DNA of 64,000 nt from Sinohyriopsis cumingii (GCA_028554795.2 CM068825.1:160949398-161013397), one strand, 5' to 3'; positions 1 to 13,275 are shown, counted from the stretch's first letter. Made by a program: numbers and translations. Notes: generated from the letters alone by a model not told the origin.

Positions 1-20
1 GTGTGTGTGTGTGTGTGTGT
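1..20. repeat. (GT)10 microsatellite at window edge
   Basis: Ten perfect GT dinucleotides open the window and probably continue outside it. Confidence 0.95.
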
Positions 21-164
21 ATTGGTCTCTGTTTGTCCCTATAAAACTCACTTTATCCCTATCAGATACACTCTACCTACCTACCTACAGTAGCGCGTAT
101 TCAGGTCAGCCACTTGCAACACTGTTGCCATTTAGCCCCTAGTGTTCAGTACAGTGACGTCACT

Positions 165-400
165 GAGGCTGGAAATTTTGAGACTATAAATATCGACTTG
201 GGGATTTCCACATTTTGTGGAAATTTTGAGACTATAAATATCGACTTGGGGATTTCCACATTTTGTAGCTATACATATATACTAGAATTCATAAACAGGA
301 ACGTCACTCAAGCTGAGGCTATAAAAAGATAGTGGGATTTTCCAAAGGAAAAACCCACAAGTTGGAGCTATAAATAGATAGTGGGATTTCATAGGAATTT
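165..400 (+). repeat. 48-bp minisatellite with TATAAA-bearing units
   Basis: Two near-identical 48-bp units (about 172-267) are followed by two diverged units near 316 and 365. Each carries a GAG-CTATAAA-A core at 48-49 bp spacing. The unit length is a multiple of three, which explains the short spurious frame here. The TATA-like words are a property of the repeat; I see no transcript evidence. Confidence 0.75.
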
Positions 401-755
401 CAGCTGATTATAGATACATAGGTATTTATCCACGATCGTCACAGAAGTTGATATTGTAAGTAGTTACTAATTTTATCCATTTTAGTCTAAACCATTGTAA
501 CTTAATTTTCGGGGATATGTTTATTTTCCTTTAAATTCTGGGACAATTTCGTCATTTTAACGTTACTTTTAGTCACATCCATTTTGTCGTTGAGCATTTC
601 CTTGATTATAGCTATTTATAGCATGATTACAATTATGCAAATTTTTGAACACCCCAGCAAGATTTCAGGTCTTGGTAATGCTTTATATATAAATCCCACG
701 CTTGTACTAGTGTATGTATGTTTCTGTCTCTGTTGTGTTTGACCCTCTACCATCA

Positions 756-1262
756 TTGTCCCTAGATAGTCCCACCATGTTCAATTCCCCTTGACGCTAT
801 ACAGATCCACCATGTTCAATTTCCATATGTTAAATTCCCTTGAGGCTATATCCCCCAGGGGTTTCCGTAATGTTAAATTTCCCATTGTCCCTAGACAGTC
901 CCACGATCTATTCCCCATGTTAAATTCCCATTGTCCCTAGACAGACCCACACTATAGTCCCCTGTTCCATTCCCCTTGTCCCTAGACAAGCCCAAACTCT
1001 ATTCTCCCATGTTAAATTCCCCTTGTACGTAAAGTGACCCACGATTTATTCCCATGTTAAATTCCCCTTGTACGTAGATTGTCCCACGATTTATTCCCAT
1101 GTTAAATTCCCCTTGTCCGTAGATTGTCCCACGATTTATTCCCATGTTAATTCCCCTTGTCCGTAGATTGTCCCACGATTTTTCGCCATGTTAAATTTCC
1201 ATTGTCCGTAGAGTGTCCCAAGGGTGTTTTTAATGCTAATTCCCATTGTCCGTAGGGTATCC
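756..1262. repeat. 45-bp minisatellite, about 11 copies
   Basis: The consensus unit contains TTGTCCGTAGATTGTCCCAC followed by GATTTATTCCCATGTTAAATT. Copies in the middle (about 1025-1190) are nearly identical and those at the edges are diverged, the usual pattern of an array that turns over at its centre. No frame stays open across it. Confidence 0.9.
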
Positions 1263-2159
1263 CTATTCACTACTGTCGGCGGTTAATGCTGAAATTAAAT
1301 TACTAGACCCAATGTCACCAACAAGATTAAATAACTATTTAGCTTGAATGTTCCATACAGAGTCATCAAAGAGACCATAAAGATGCTATATAATTTTTAA
1401 ACACTTACCCGGACCTCTTGCTGAGATAACCAGGTTAGGGACTGAGTAGGAGCGAGCACGGCGTTGAAGACTATTATAATACGTCAGTAAAGTCTTTGTA
1501 TGATATTGTTATATGCAATGGGTCTCATACCGAGTGAATCGAAAATCAGAGTGGCTTAATAGTTCATGTTTTTGCTTATTTATAAGGATCTGAAAACAAC
1601 ATTCATTGTCAACTGAAATGTTCTTTAACGTGCAAATAATACATTAAGTGTTCTCTAAACACCCAATGAATACACATCGGGAAACTCTACGTTTATCTCC
1701 TGTAGTGTATTTCTCTTGTTTTCTCATATGTATGACTTATTAGTTAGGCTTTCCGAGCTGAATATTAGTACTTCGAGTATTCCTATCTCAAATTACTGAA
1801 CACGTATACTTAAAATATCCAGAGAATTTACTACGTTTAGAGATCATGGAAAATCTATTTTAAGAAAATAATACATACTAACATAAAGTCTCGTGGCTGA
1901 TGTGCGTTATGAGGTGTGCTCCTATAAAGTGGCTAATCGCTCAGGTTGAGAAATATCTTGACAACATCGACTCCTCATAATCAACCTGAGTCCGCCCATG
2001 CAAAGGTTTGCTTTGTACATTTGGGGATGATGCGATCGCATGTGTTTACCCATGTATTAATGGTATTTCCGTGTCAATTTTTTTTTCTGACCATAATAGG
2101 ACGTAATGCGGACAAGCGCGCCCATTCTAAATATCAATTATCATCATTTTATACATTTA
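1263..2159. other. Unassigned AT-rich sequence
   Basis: No repeat array or recognisable coding segment. A minus-strand donor-like GTAAGT lies near 1404 next to a short open stretch, but its acceptor is weak and it was not called as an exon. Confidence 0.5.
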
Positions 2160-2531
2160 TCACCGACCGCAGCGGATCATATTTTGGTGTTCCAATATAA
2201 TTAGAACTGCGGAATAGTACGTTTGGGAAAGTATGAAGTTAAGCTTCCACACATTTGAAAGAGTCCACCCGGACCCTGCGTTGGTGTATTTTCCTAACGT
2301 CTCGAGAATCTTTTCAAAGCCTATGTCGAGTTCGTCATCGATGGTTTCTGTGTCTCTACGGTTCAAGACTGTATGAGCACCGATATGGTTCCAAAGGTTT
2401 GTGACTTTTAACCCATTTTCGTCTGAAGACTTACGATTAAGCGAGATATTCAAATTCAAACCGAAAACAATGTCCACCTTAACCTTTGAGTTTCCAGAGC
2501 GCTGTAGCATCGATGCAAATCCTAGACACAT
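2160..2531 (-). pseudogene. Remnant of a virus-like/Polinton-type large protein (GSGW region)
   Basis: The minus strand is open for 123 codons and encodes ILETLGKYTNAGSGWTL preceded by a KVKVDIVFGLN stretch. I recall this arrangement (an EKI-E-L, a GSGW and an aliphatic segment) from the N-terminal part of large proteins in invertebrate Polinton-like or adintovirus-like insertions that carry B-family polymerase or endonuclease domains. The segment that should follow GSGW is not recognisable, so the copy is broken. The SAP-like segment at 2687-2911 lies just upstream on the same strand, in the order expected for one decayed protein. Family assignment is from memory. Confidence 0.45.
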
Positions 2532-2686
2532 GTTGATAGAACATTTCTAGCGTCTTTACTCAGTGTGTAAACGTTCGGAATAATCGCATGATAATCTTCA
2601 TAATCACCATGATGTTTTTGTAATTGGAATTTGGGCCCGTAGCCGAACATACTCGACTGCCGCTGTGGCGATAGTGGCTTTAAAAC

Positions 2687-2911
2687 TTAAGCGTTCTCGT
2701 TCATCACCAACCAACTGTACAATTTCGGCCCGCTTGACCCGTGAAGGAATTTTAATTCGTTTGTTTTTCTTGCGCATCCTCGTATTTTTATATTACGATC
2801 GCGTGCGGATTGTTTAAATTGTTGTTTTGTTAATTCTTCTGTTACAACTGGCTGTGGTTTGGCCAGGGATCCTGAAATACACAACTGAATAATTAGACGG
2901 CTTGAATACAT
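2687..2911 (-). pseudogene. SAP-like N-terminal motif of the same decayed protein
   Basis: A 74-codon minus-strand frame contains LTKQQFKQSARDRNIKIRG followed by ARKTNEL, the pattern of a SAP/Rho-N type nucleic-acid-binding helix pair (K-Q-x-AR-R-IK, then K-EL). Such motifs open many virus-like insertion proteins. The frame ends by stop codons about 150 bp before the GSGW remnant, so at least one frameshift or deletion separates them. An unrelated short ORF cannot be excluded. Confidence 0.4.
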
Positions 2912-3495
2912 GAACGACTCACAAGTTTACAGCCTAAACCGTATTGCTAACGTGTACGTTTTTGAAAGGAAACAATAATTTTTGCTGGCTTTAGAGAACT
3001 TGGAGGAGCTGCTGTTATGGAAGAAGTTGTCTAGTTTGGAACGGAAAAATAATACGTGAAAAAACTGGATGTTTAAAAAAATCTCTTCAGTATCTTAATG
3101 CATTTTTCTCATATTTTTGATCGTGAATTATCGACTGTTTATATGAGTTTTCCGCCGGCAAAGTACAAATATGTTTCTTTATTCTCTTATGCAGTTAGCC
3201 TGGACGTTTTCATTCAGCTATTATCAGCAATTACGCTTTTATTGACTTGCATAATTCAATCTCTAGGCATGGTACATTCAAATATTTCTTGATTTAGCTT
3301 TCTTTAATCGTATATCTATCTCATTGTGCGACTTATAGACTTATAGACTCTGTTCTGCTCTGTTCTTAAAAGCTGAACAAAATATCCTTGGATTTTGTCA
3401 AATAATCTATCATTAATATGTAGGTTGCCCATAAAGACGGTTATCCCATTCAAAAAATAAAACAAGTTGCATGCACAAACATTTGCCGTCTAATA

Positions 3496-3522
3496 TCACA
3501 CACACACACACACACACACACA
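3496..3522. repeat. (CA)n microsatellite
   Basis: About 13 uninterrupted CA units. Confidence 0.95.
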
Positions 3523-6440
3523 TTCTCAGTCAGTCTCTATTTATTTTAGTCAGTTTATGACTTGACTTGGGTATCAACTCCAAAAAAAAATACAATGCTA
3601 TCCACAGAACGATTATTGTTTAATGATTTGTAGTTTATAAATCGAATTTAGCCATTCCTCTTCACAAACCCTATATTTTTTGCATTCCTTGATAGTTTGG
3701 TCGAGATATTTAACCATTCCTTTGTTGGCAATCTACGATCGAATTCATTCTTTACGTAACGATCACGCGCCAGTTAGTTCAAACCTGTAATGATATTGGA
3801 AGTAGAAATTCTACTGTGAAATTCACTTAGAGGCCCCGTTTATATTTTAAACCATCATATTTCGTATTAACCACACCACCAGGAACATTGCTCGCCTTTG
3901 TATTAACTAAGCCAGTAAAATATCTGTTTAAATGATGTAACCGGATAGGCACAGGATTCAATATTTATCATATCTTGTCGATTTACCTTTTACCCCTTTC
4001 CTTTTCTTGGATAGTTGATTCTTTGTACATATGCGGACAAACACCAATGAAAAGCAGCAGTTGTTCTTATTATTCTGTTGTCTTTGTGTTTAATTTTAGA
4101 AATTCTTCTTTAACTAGACTTTGGGTTAGGGGATGCCAATATGTCAATTCCATTCCACGAATACATGTTTCTGAGACGAGCCTTCTTTATGGCATAGCTA
4201 TTTCTTACTCGACATTCACATATACAACCAATGGCGTCACAATCGATGCTACGTTTTACACTTGTTCTTCCCATGTATCCGTCCTTTTCCATCGTACCTT
4301 CTTGCACTGCAGAAGGTGGCACATATCGACCATATAACGTCTATCTATCATTCATTCGCATACGTGTATTTTAAATGGCTATATTTCATAATAACACCGG
4401 TGTAATTACACACTTAGACTTACCAGGGAGCCTAAAATATCACATGTCTTGAATGGATTAAAAAGCAAGTTTTTAAAAAAATCTGATAGATGAAATATTC
4501 ATGTTTTATTTGTGACTAAATCTGTAATCGTTCATAATTGCACCATAGCTGATATTTTTGATGCGGGACTGATAGATTTGTATTGATCTAATAATAAAAA
4601 TGATTCGAAGCCCATTCTGCAATCTCTGCGTTGGCATTTACTAACATAATTTCCTCCAAGCAACTACACTTACTGAGAGTTTAATGTATTTATCTACAAC
4701 AAAACACTTTGTTTAAAGAAATAGCCCCATATTAAACGTTCAAATATATTAATAGTGAATACGTTTATCCCAAGTGTTTATTTTGATAGGCCCTCCTCTT
4801 CAAATAAACTTACTCTACATTCCAAAGGTTTAGGCATGATATTTTTAGCATTATTGTTGTTTTTGTCTCTCTTCTTGATGTGCGTCATAATGTAGGAGGC
4901 GAGACGCTATCTTAATTCATTACAATTTTAAATGCTTCCCAGATTTAAAAACTGACAATTCTCGACACGTTTTTGCACTTTCTGTTGTAATATGGGCATC
5001 GTGTTATTAATAATTCACGGCAACAGTTGTTTAGTGGGAAATCGATGACAAATAGTTGGTTAAATGACCTTTGCCAAAGACCATCATTCAAGCAATAACA
5101 TATTACCGTCATTCAAAATTGGTATGATATAGAAACATTACATTTTTCAAACAATGGTATTCATACACTTGAATCGAAAGGTATGCCAATTATTGAAATA
5201 ATATAAAAGCAGCCAAAGCTACAACATTAGCCTAATTTTTTTGTTGAATAAATCATGTTGCTGTATTTATAAACAGTTCTTACGGAAGGCTAAACCTTAA
5301 TGTTTGTTGATGGGACGGTTTTATTGTTTCGTAATCGGTTCTCACCGACGGTCAATGCTTCACACTGACATGCAACCTATCCTATATATTTTAGCAGATA
5401 GTGCCATAATTGGAAATTTGCAATCAATACAGAGAAAACAAGAACCATTGTATCTGATTAAAACAAAGATCACACATACACAGTTAAGATAAAAGATGCA
5501 TGTATATTGATGTTATATATGGATGCAGATGATGGGGTTTTCTATTTCAAGAAAATGCTAGTTCTCAAAGGCCTGAAAATTCTAGTATCCATAACTAATA
5601 AACATATATTTATTTAAAAAGAAAAATACACAATTTCATTAGGTAATTGATTGTACATTAAAACTTTTCGATCAAAACTTTTTTTCCGATTTTAATAAAT
5701 GCTTGTGAAATTGGAGAGTTCTTACACCATATATAGTTGAAAAAACTCATCTTTCTTACTTGAAGAGTTTACTAAAAACTCCCACGATAAACGTTTGGCC
5801 TTGATTAATTAGTGATTATGAAAAAAAAAATATCTTTTCGCATAAAATCTCTTATAACATAATTTTTGTGTTACTTCCTATGACAATAACTGGATATGAT
5901 AAGTATGACCCATATTTGTTGACGTTGGATTTATCTACACATGGAGAAATCAATACTTCATGTCAGTTAAATGGATAAAAAGCCTGTAGAAAGATCAGTA
6001 GAGGCACGTTTAGTCTGTTAACATCAATGTGCCATTTAAAGGTCCTGATTAGAGGTTATTTTAAATTGGATTTGATTAGAAACAATTATAGTATATGTAT
6101 ATAAATACAAATCAAATAATAAAACAGGTACCACACAAAAAATTATCACGCGCTACTTTCATGGTCTGTTTCATATATACCTCATGTGTTGCAAATTTTA
6201 CAACCTTAAGGTAATACAGTCTTGTTTCTGTCTTTAATCTGGTGGTTTAACGATTCTATCGTAACACCACTGATAAAAGCAACAAATTGATTTTAGCGCC
6301 TGACATTTTCCTAATTTTTACAAAACTGGTACCCATGTTTCTGAAACATTGGCCAGGGCAAATTACTGTGAAGAAGGATTCACTGTGATAAAAGATTCAC
6401 TTGCCGTATCTTTGTGCTGGTTATCCAGATTTTAGATTCT
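3523..6440. other. Unassigned AT-rich sequence
   Basis: About 2.9 kb in which I see no array, TE terminus or convincing exon. The 120-codon frame at 3975-4337 has an opposing open frame, no splice context and no recognisable motif, so it was not called. Confidence 0.5.
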
Positions 6441-7820
6441 TACACTGCCCGTCGGTTATATTAAATTAGAGCATCGTGTGCTAGTGGCAGTGTTCAAAGG
6501 ACTGGTTTGGGCTTACAAGATGGCATTTAGTGTTACAAGCGTCTGAAAAGTGGTCAGAGTCTACATTCAATGCATCATAAAGTGACTGGCCAGATAGGTG
6601 AATGTCTCTGTTCCCTTTTGTAGGCTTGCCCGGCTGAAATCTTGCCATTGCCCTTGCCCTTGAAGGTCGATTTTGTATCGCAACCAGAGAACGCATGCAA
6701 TATAGTGAGTACTCACTTTCTTGCTCCCTATGGCTGGTAAATATGGCGTTGATACTGAAATTTGTGTAATTTGTTTACTATACCTAAGACCACCCACATG
6801 TCTGCCAAAGGATGAGTCACAGCCAGATTATAAAACCTGTGTTCACAACACGTACTTGGACAGTCTTCCTATCCGCTCCACTGCATACAATACGTGAACT
6901 TCAGCCCTCAAGTGAGTTTCCTGGTGATTGCATTTTGGCATGGACCTGTTGGAACTTATGTGAACCACAGATTCACCTGAAGTGGTGTACATAGCGAGAT
7001 TGGTGGGTAGTTTAACTTTGCAATCAACGAGGTCATTGCCACGTGCCTCCTACGGTATTATTTCTAACATCGGAGAAGGACGATTGCTTTAAATGTAAAT
7101 AGCTCCGAGCCCCCAGTCAGAAATGCCGACGGTCTAGGTGCATAAAAGACTCAAGGTGAAAGGTAAAACAATTTAATAAATATCAACGTATTCAACTATT
7201 TCATCGACAATTTCTCAACCGTATTTCTTCCGGCAAATACAAACAACGACCTATTCCGTGTCCAGTTACTATCCTCATATGAAATTACTGTCTTAAGAGA
7301 GTGTTTCCCTTCGGTGTTAATTCTGTTACTCATCTGTCCGCCTCTCGTTCTTCTCCTTTGGTACTTCCGGTACCCTCGACTTCGTGCCCTCCTTACTCTT
7401 CCAGAACTCTCATGCACGTTTTCTTCCAGTACTACGCCTCCACCAAAACTGCTTACTTCACAATAGACTTCCCACGTGGTCTCAACGTGTCTTCCTTCTT
7501 TCTGATTCTCGAGTGTTGCCTCTCGCTCCCACCCGGAAAACTTCATCAGAAGCCTTTTGTTACAAATCCAAACTTGCATTTCACAAGAATCCCTTCCCGC
7601 CCTTGTACGAGTGCACAACTTATGCTATCGGATTACATCTAATGGTTCGTTGCGATCTTCTGCTTAAGAAATTAACATATGTACTAATTTTCCAAAATGA
7701 ATGTAGCCAAAATAACGTCTCGGTTGCGCTGGAAACTCCGCCATACATTTGAATCTCTCGGTTCCGATTGGCTACGGTCCGGTCTCTTCGAAAACTGCCC
7801 TGGGGTAATTTCTCACTTAC

Positions 7821-7985
7821 CTGTAGCTCTGAACTCCCTGTCGTGACATCGCTGAGTGCAAAGCAAACAAAGGCGTCTCGACTCGCACGCAGAATTCCTT
7901 TTGAACTAAACCGCGAACAGGCCGTTGAGTAACGGCTACACAACAGACAGTGAGTTTCTTTGTCTAGAATCGGGTCTTTAGTCAA
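7821..7985 (-). other. Possible 5' exon or promoter-proximal segment in a less AT-rich block
   Basis: The block 6441-8030 is clearly richer in GC and CpG than its flanks. On the minus strand a GC-rich stretch ends with GAGCTACAG followed by GTAAGTGAG, an excellent splice donor (last exon base 7821), and about 55 codons are open up to it. A CCAAT-type word lies downstream at about 7765. Opposite frames are also open at 7196-7752, so coding potential is ambiguous. I do not recognise a product. It may belong to the decayed element at 8050-9330 or be an unrelated first exon. Confidence 0.25.
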
Positions 7986-8049
7986 ACTTTTACGTAATAC
8001 CTATTAACATATTCAGGTGCTCTCACTGCGAAGTAAGTATTTTAAAAAA

Positions 8050-9330
8050 TGTGCATACATGAACCGCGAAGCATCTGCAAATTTTCCCCACAACGTGACA
8101 GTTAATATAGTAAACAATTTCTTCTTGTTCATTAGGATACAGGGGGATCCATTCATAGCATGCAGCTTAATCTACCCCGACACCTTGCTGAGCACACCTC
8201 TCATTTATCGGGTACACTCCTTCACAATGTCTGGAATGTATCTGTCCACACAACATCCAGTGTTGCGACACCATGCAGCTGCGTTGCAGGCGAAGGGATG
8301 AGAACCTTGTACGCATATTCATTGGATACGTTGAGGACAGGTAAAGAATGAAGACAGCACTAGCTGTAGTTGATGGCTGCTCATGTTGCCCAGACTGTTC
8401 AAGACATTTCAGTAGCTCAGACCTTGTGACTGGCAAACCGAGTTTGCCAAGGCCAAAAAGGGAATGTGGTAAGGACTGTATATCAAGGGTACAGACTTTC
8501 CTTGTCACCATCGCGGCTATGAATCACTTAAATCTTCTGCTGCCACAGCTTTGATGTGGCATTGGTTTGAGGTTTCTGAAGAGGGCCAACTAATTCCTCT
8601 TGGTCGAGTTATCAACAGAGTATGTGTGATCTTCAATTACATTGTTGACGAATGCATTGTACTGCCTTTTGGGTGTGTTCTTCAGGAAGCTCATTGTAGC
8701 TACTACTGATTCATCCGCGCAGTTGCGACTGTCGAGTGCTACTATATCTGGAAAATCATCCAAGTAGGGATTGATGGCTGCTTTGAAGGCTTTAGTGAGT
8801 CTGTTAGCCTACGTCTGAAATGTTTAATTGGCACAGCAATGACACTGTTGTTAGAACTAGAGCTGAGACAGAGTCATAACTGTCAGGAAGGGAGCAATTT
8901 TGTCGTTCCAGAAAGTGTCATCATAAAGCGTTTTCTTTCACCAGACTCATTCCTGGTCAGAAACTGGTAACTGAATTCAAGAAAGTGGTTAAGCTTAACT
9001 GTGATTTACTTTATCCATGTTGCCAACAGTGAGCAGGTCTTTCTGGAGACAAGCATGGGGTACCACCCCATCTTCTTGAAAGAGCTCGCGAACAGAATGG
9101 GCAATACAGTCCCCAAATTCCATGACGCTGGCATTTGCAATACTGACACCCAGATGGTATAAGTGTTGGATGAGTATCTTGATTATAGTTGTTTTTGTGT
9201 GTGCATCAGTTCTGTCACCACTTCTTCCATGGCAATGCACACTTATATGACAAAGCAATCTTCCATGTCTCTGTACGGAGCATTTCAACTGTTCAGATGT
9301 GTCTTGCTGATAATAAGATATAGTATAATA
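8050..9330 (-). pseudogene. Decayed ORF of a multi-copy invertebrate gene family
   Basis: Read on the minus strand from 9330 down, the best segment (9293-8995) contains HLYHLGVSI, then EDGVVPHACLQKDLLTVG and NMDKVNH. This corresponds in order and spacing to a motif set that I recall from large unnamed proteins repeated many times in mollusc and cnidarian genomes (SYDRV, EDGVVCPA-L-KGLFT, DN-DHNPS). Nearer 8245-8100 a second piece reads DRYIPDIVKECTR and later a MNKKKLF run, which fits the later DSLK and NK-ELF part of the same proteins. Several stops and frameshifts separate the pieces, so it is not functional. The family's biochemical role is unknown to me; copy number suggests mobility. Confidence 0.5.
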
Positions 9331-9389
9331 TGAGCTATATTCATGGCTAATATTAAAGTACCGGTGGTATATTTGCAGCGTCAACAATC

Positions 9390-12300
9390 AGGTCAGTTAC
9401 CTCAAAAACTAATAACTTCATACGACTCGTACAACCCAAAAAGGTTTATATCTTTCAATGGTACCGGTCATCTAGAGCTTTGGTGTATGACGCGAATGCT
9501 TGGAACCTTTCATGAGGGATCCGAGGCTAAAACTGATAAGTTGGTCTAAAGGAAGCTTCAGGCAAAATGTAGTGATTTTATCCGCCCAGTAACGGTAATC
9601 TTGAAAAATAACTCCAAGCCACATGACTACTTGTCCGGCCACGTGGTAAGGCTACCTTGTAGCAAATGACTTTTGAGTAGCTTGCAAAAGAAAACATCTT
9701 TGATTGTTTCAAGAGATTGAACATGAAGACTGGCAACGTTTTGTTGGCTTTTCGAATCGAGAGTATGAATGAAAATGTTTCTCCTTTGCCGATAAAGTTA
9801 CTTGTGAAATTTTAATTGAACCCCCCCCCAAAAAAAACAGAGGTTCAACGAACTTTTTCGCCAATGCAGTGAAAACTGAATATTCAAATCAAGTTCCTCT
9901 TTTAAGTTTGAAGTTGAAGAAAGTTCATTCATTCGCTGTACAAGTTTTATTTCATTGTAACCTTTGAAAGCAACAAAACCTCGTGCTTTCAAAAGTAATT
10001 AACTATGCAGATGAAACAAAATCAATCACAAAAAATTTCTGTGAGATATATTAAATCTCTAAATACCATGTTAGGGTGTAATTTACACTATCTGTTGAAA
10101 AGGCATTAATTATTGTCCGGTTCTCCAGTTAAAACTAAATATAATTTGGACATTTTCTTCAAAACAATATATCATGAAAAACAATTAATGTGCTATGAAA
10201 AATTTGGAAAGCAAATTTTGTCTCATGTTAAAAGCTTTTTCAGTAATAAAATCAATCTCGAATAACAATTGTAGAAAAATAGTAGAAAAATCATGTAATC
10301 GCCCATGACAAGTGCTTTAACTTAATATCTATAATGATGATAAATCTACGTTGGATAATACAATTGTTTTATAACACGCATAAAGATCAATATTTGAAAA
10401 TACATCAAACTTTATTTATTTATTTTTTTAAATTAAAAGCTAAATGTTTATCACAACTGTGACAACCATCTATTTAAACATGCAAAACTAAAACTAAGAC
10501 TTTGCCTGATACTTTTTCGATTTATTTCTTACTGTTTTCATTCGATCATTAAGAAAGAGCAGATTCAATTTCCATAGACATGTTGTATTTCATTCCTTCA
10601 TAAAGAATATATACAGAAACAACCAATTGGGTTCTCTTTATCTAACTCTAAATTTCAATCTAAATAGTTCTAATATTTTTTTATCAGAGACATTTCAAAT
10701 AATCCAGAAAAATCAACTTTATTACCGGTCTGGCACAATGTATTTGCATCAAGTTTTTTAAGTAAGCATGCGATATTCCGTTTGATCGTATTCAAACCTT
10801 TGTAACGAACCTGAGAATCTGTATTTGACAAGATTTTTTAAAATGACTTTCAAATCCAGTAGGAATGTTGGTATTTAGATTTAGTCGGGTTTATAATTTG
10901 GAACGTGGATACCAACTGAGGATGGTCGGCTGGTAATCTGAAGCGCCAGTATGTATAGAACTCAGAGTTAAACCATTATATTTACAATCTGTAACATATT
11001 TTCATTTAGGCTTATTAGGAGAGATCATATAAATATTCACAAATGCAGATCAAAATAGTGTATCGATTATCGGTTATGATGACAAACTTCTGACAATACA
11101 CTTGTGCCCAGTAGTGTGCGAATGGAATGGCGTGATTTCTTGCGTTGGTTAAATCTCTGCTTTTAAGATTGGAAAGCAAATACTTGTGTTGCGACCGAAT
11201 GGTCGGCATACATATCAGTATCAATCATCGTAGAATGGTACAGTTATCGAAAGGAGGAATTTCATAGGAGTATATTTAGGACATGCTTGCTGTCGGCTCC
11301 TGTTACGTGTCAAAAACACTGGGTTGCTTCACAATATGTTTCGCGTTTCCGTGCCGATGAAGTGCAAGGGTTAACCACTTTCTTTAATTATTGTGTAACC
11401 AGAATCTTTATTTTTTTTAGCAGTTTTTAGTGTTCCTATCGCGCAGTTGCAATTTGTCAACATGGGATTGGAGCTCAGGGATTTCATGTTGGCAAGAATA
11501 AAACAATGGAAATAGCGGACATATTTTACATTCATCGCATAACACAAGGACTTTGTCATAAGGTCTGATATCAACATATTATTTCTGTATTATTCCTTAG
11601 AAAAAAACCCTGGCATTTGGTTAACAAGTACCCTATGAGAAACTTGACTTTTTTCCCAAACAAAATCAGGAATGTCCATTTCATTCTAAAGAGCGCGTCC
11701 ACCAGCATGCAGAATGGTGATAAAATACTGTACAGGCTCACATCTGACATCAAGTAATTTCAGACATTCAGTGGTGGTTCCAGAATATGTTCGACGTTTT
11801 GAATATGGATTCAGCTCGAAACATTGACCCCTTTTAATATGGAACTACATGTCCAAAATATTTTCTAATGTAGATAGCTGTTTCGCTTGTTGTAACAGTT
11901 GGTTCTCTGCCTTCAAGATATCTGATGCGAGATTTCAGATTTGCGCCATATTGTTTTGGCCTCTAAAACATCATGGGTCTTGTTCATCAATGCTTTAGTC
12001 TTCACTTCTATGTCAAACCGAACTTCGTCCATAGACCCATTGATGTCTGTAATGTCATGTATATGTCCCTACAGTATATTTGCCGTGTACGTGTTATTAT
12101 TTATGTATCAAATCTTACAGTTATGGTGCATATGCTAGACAATATGCCTTGACTGTTTCTTGGACTTGTGTTTCATATAATCGTGATGAGTTCGAACAGA
12201 GCATTATTTACAGCTGCATGTATTCTCATACATCTAAAATAAATCAGTGACAGAGTCAGATAACGTCATGGATATCCAAATCATACACAGATTACTCTTT

Positions 12301-12520
12301 TTCGTATTTTTGTTCTCTCTTGACTTTGAATCTTAAAAAGATAGGACTTCCTGCAAATTGTTCTCACTAACTGTATTGTATTTCTGCCAGTTGTTTGTAG
12401 AATGTTAACGTTTCGTTGTGTCTCTGGTGTGCTCACTTTGTTGATCTGTTTGTTGTGGCGTATTTTTCTTTCGTCTGCATGGATATTTATCAGCATTGTC
12501 ATACAGTCAAACTCTTAAAC
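9390..12520. other. Unassigned AT-rich sequence
   Basis: About 3.1 kb of low-complexity AT-rich DNA with no array, TE end or exon pair that I can support. Short frames near 11015-11753 (minus) carry no recognisable motif. Confidence 0.5.
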
Positions 12521-12522
12521 AG

Positions 12523-13275
12523 GGTCATGGTCAACATAGCTGTCCTGATTATTTCGTATGGTGTCTTTGTCTGCATAGTTGTCCTGATTATCTTGCATGG
12601 TTTCTTGGTCTGTTTATCTGTTTTGATTATCTTGTATGGTATCTTGGTCTGCTTAGCTCGTCTGATTATCTTATATGGTGTCTTGGTCTGCATAGCTGTC
12701 CTGATTATCTTGTATTGTGTCTTGGTCTGCATAGCTGTTCTGATTATCTTGTATGATTTTTCCGTCTGCATAGCTGTCCTGATTATTTTGTATGGTGTCT
12801 TGGTCTGCATAAATGTTTTGATTACCTTGTATGGTGTCTTTGTTTGCTTAGCTGTCCTGATTATCTTGTCTGGTGTCTTGGTCGCTTAGCTGTCATGATT
12901 ATCTTGCATAGTTTCTTGGTCTGCTTAGGTGTCATGATTATCTTGTATGGTGACTTGGTCTGCATAGCTGTCCTAATTATTTTGTATGGTGTCTTGGTAT
13001 GCATAGCTGTCCTAATTATCTTGTTTGATGTTTAGGTCTGCATAACTGTCCTGATTATCTTGCATTTAGTCTTGGTATGCACAGCTGTCCTGATTATTTT
13101 GCATGGTATCTTGGTATACACAGCTGTCCTGATTATTTTGTTTGATGTTTTGGTCTGTATAGCTGGCCTGTGTATCTTGTATCGTGTCTTGGTCCGCTCT
13201 AACTGTCGAGGTTATCATCGGTGCTGTCGTGGTTTATTTAAGCGCCTTGGTCTCTTTAGCTGTCATGGTTATCGT
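12523..13275 (+). repeat. 39-bp minisatellite, about 18 copies, codon-phased
   Basis: The unit is GTCCTGATTATCTTGTATGG then TGTCTTGGTCTGCATAGCT (39 bp). Because 39 is a multiple of three and the unit lacks stops in several frames, it yields overlapping open frames of 157, 86 and 63 codons on the plus strand and 103 on the minus strand. The longest would encode a 13-residue hydrophobic repeat, VLIILYGVLVCIA. The last copies (13180-13275) are strongly diverged. I read this as a tandem array and not a gene: several frames are open at once, there is no start or splice context, and indels break the frame at 12889. Confidence 0.9.

Noticed and set aside
12416-12889. 157-codon hydrophobic ORF
   Set aside because: It is the translation of the 39-bp tandem array; other frames and the minus strand are also open, and the frame ends at an array indel.
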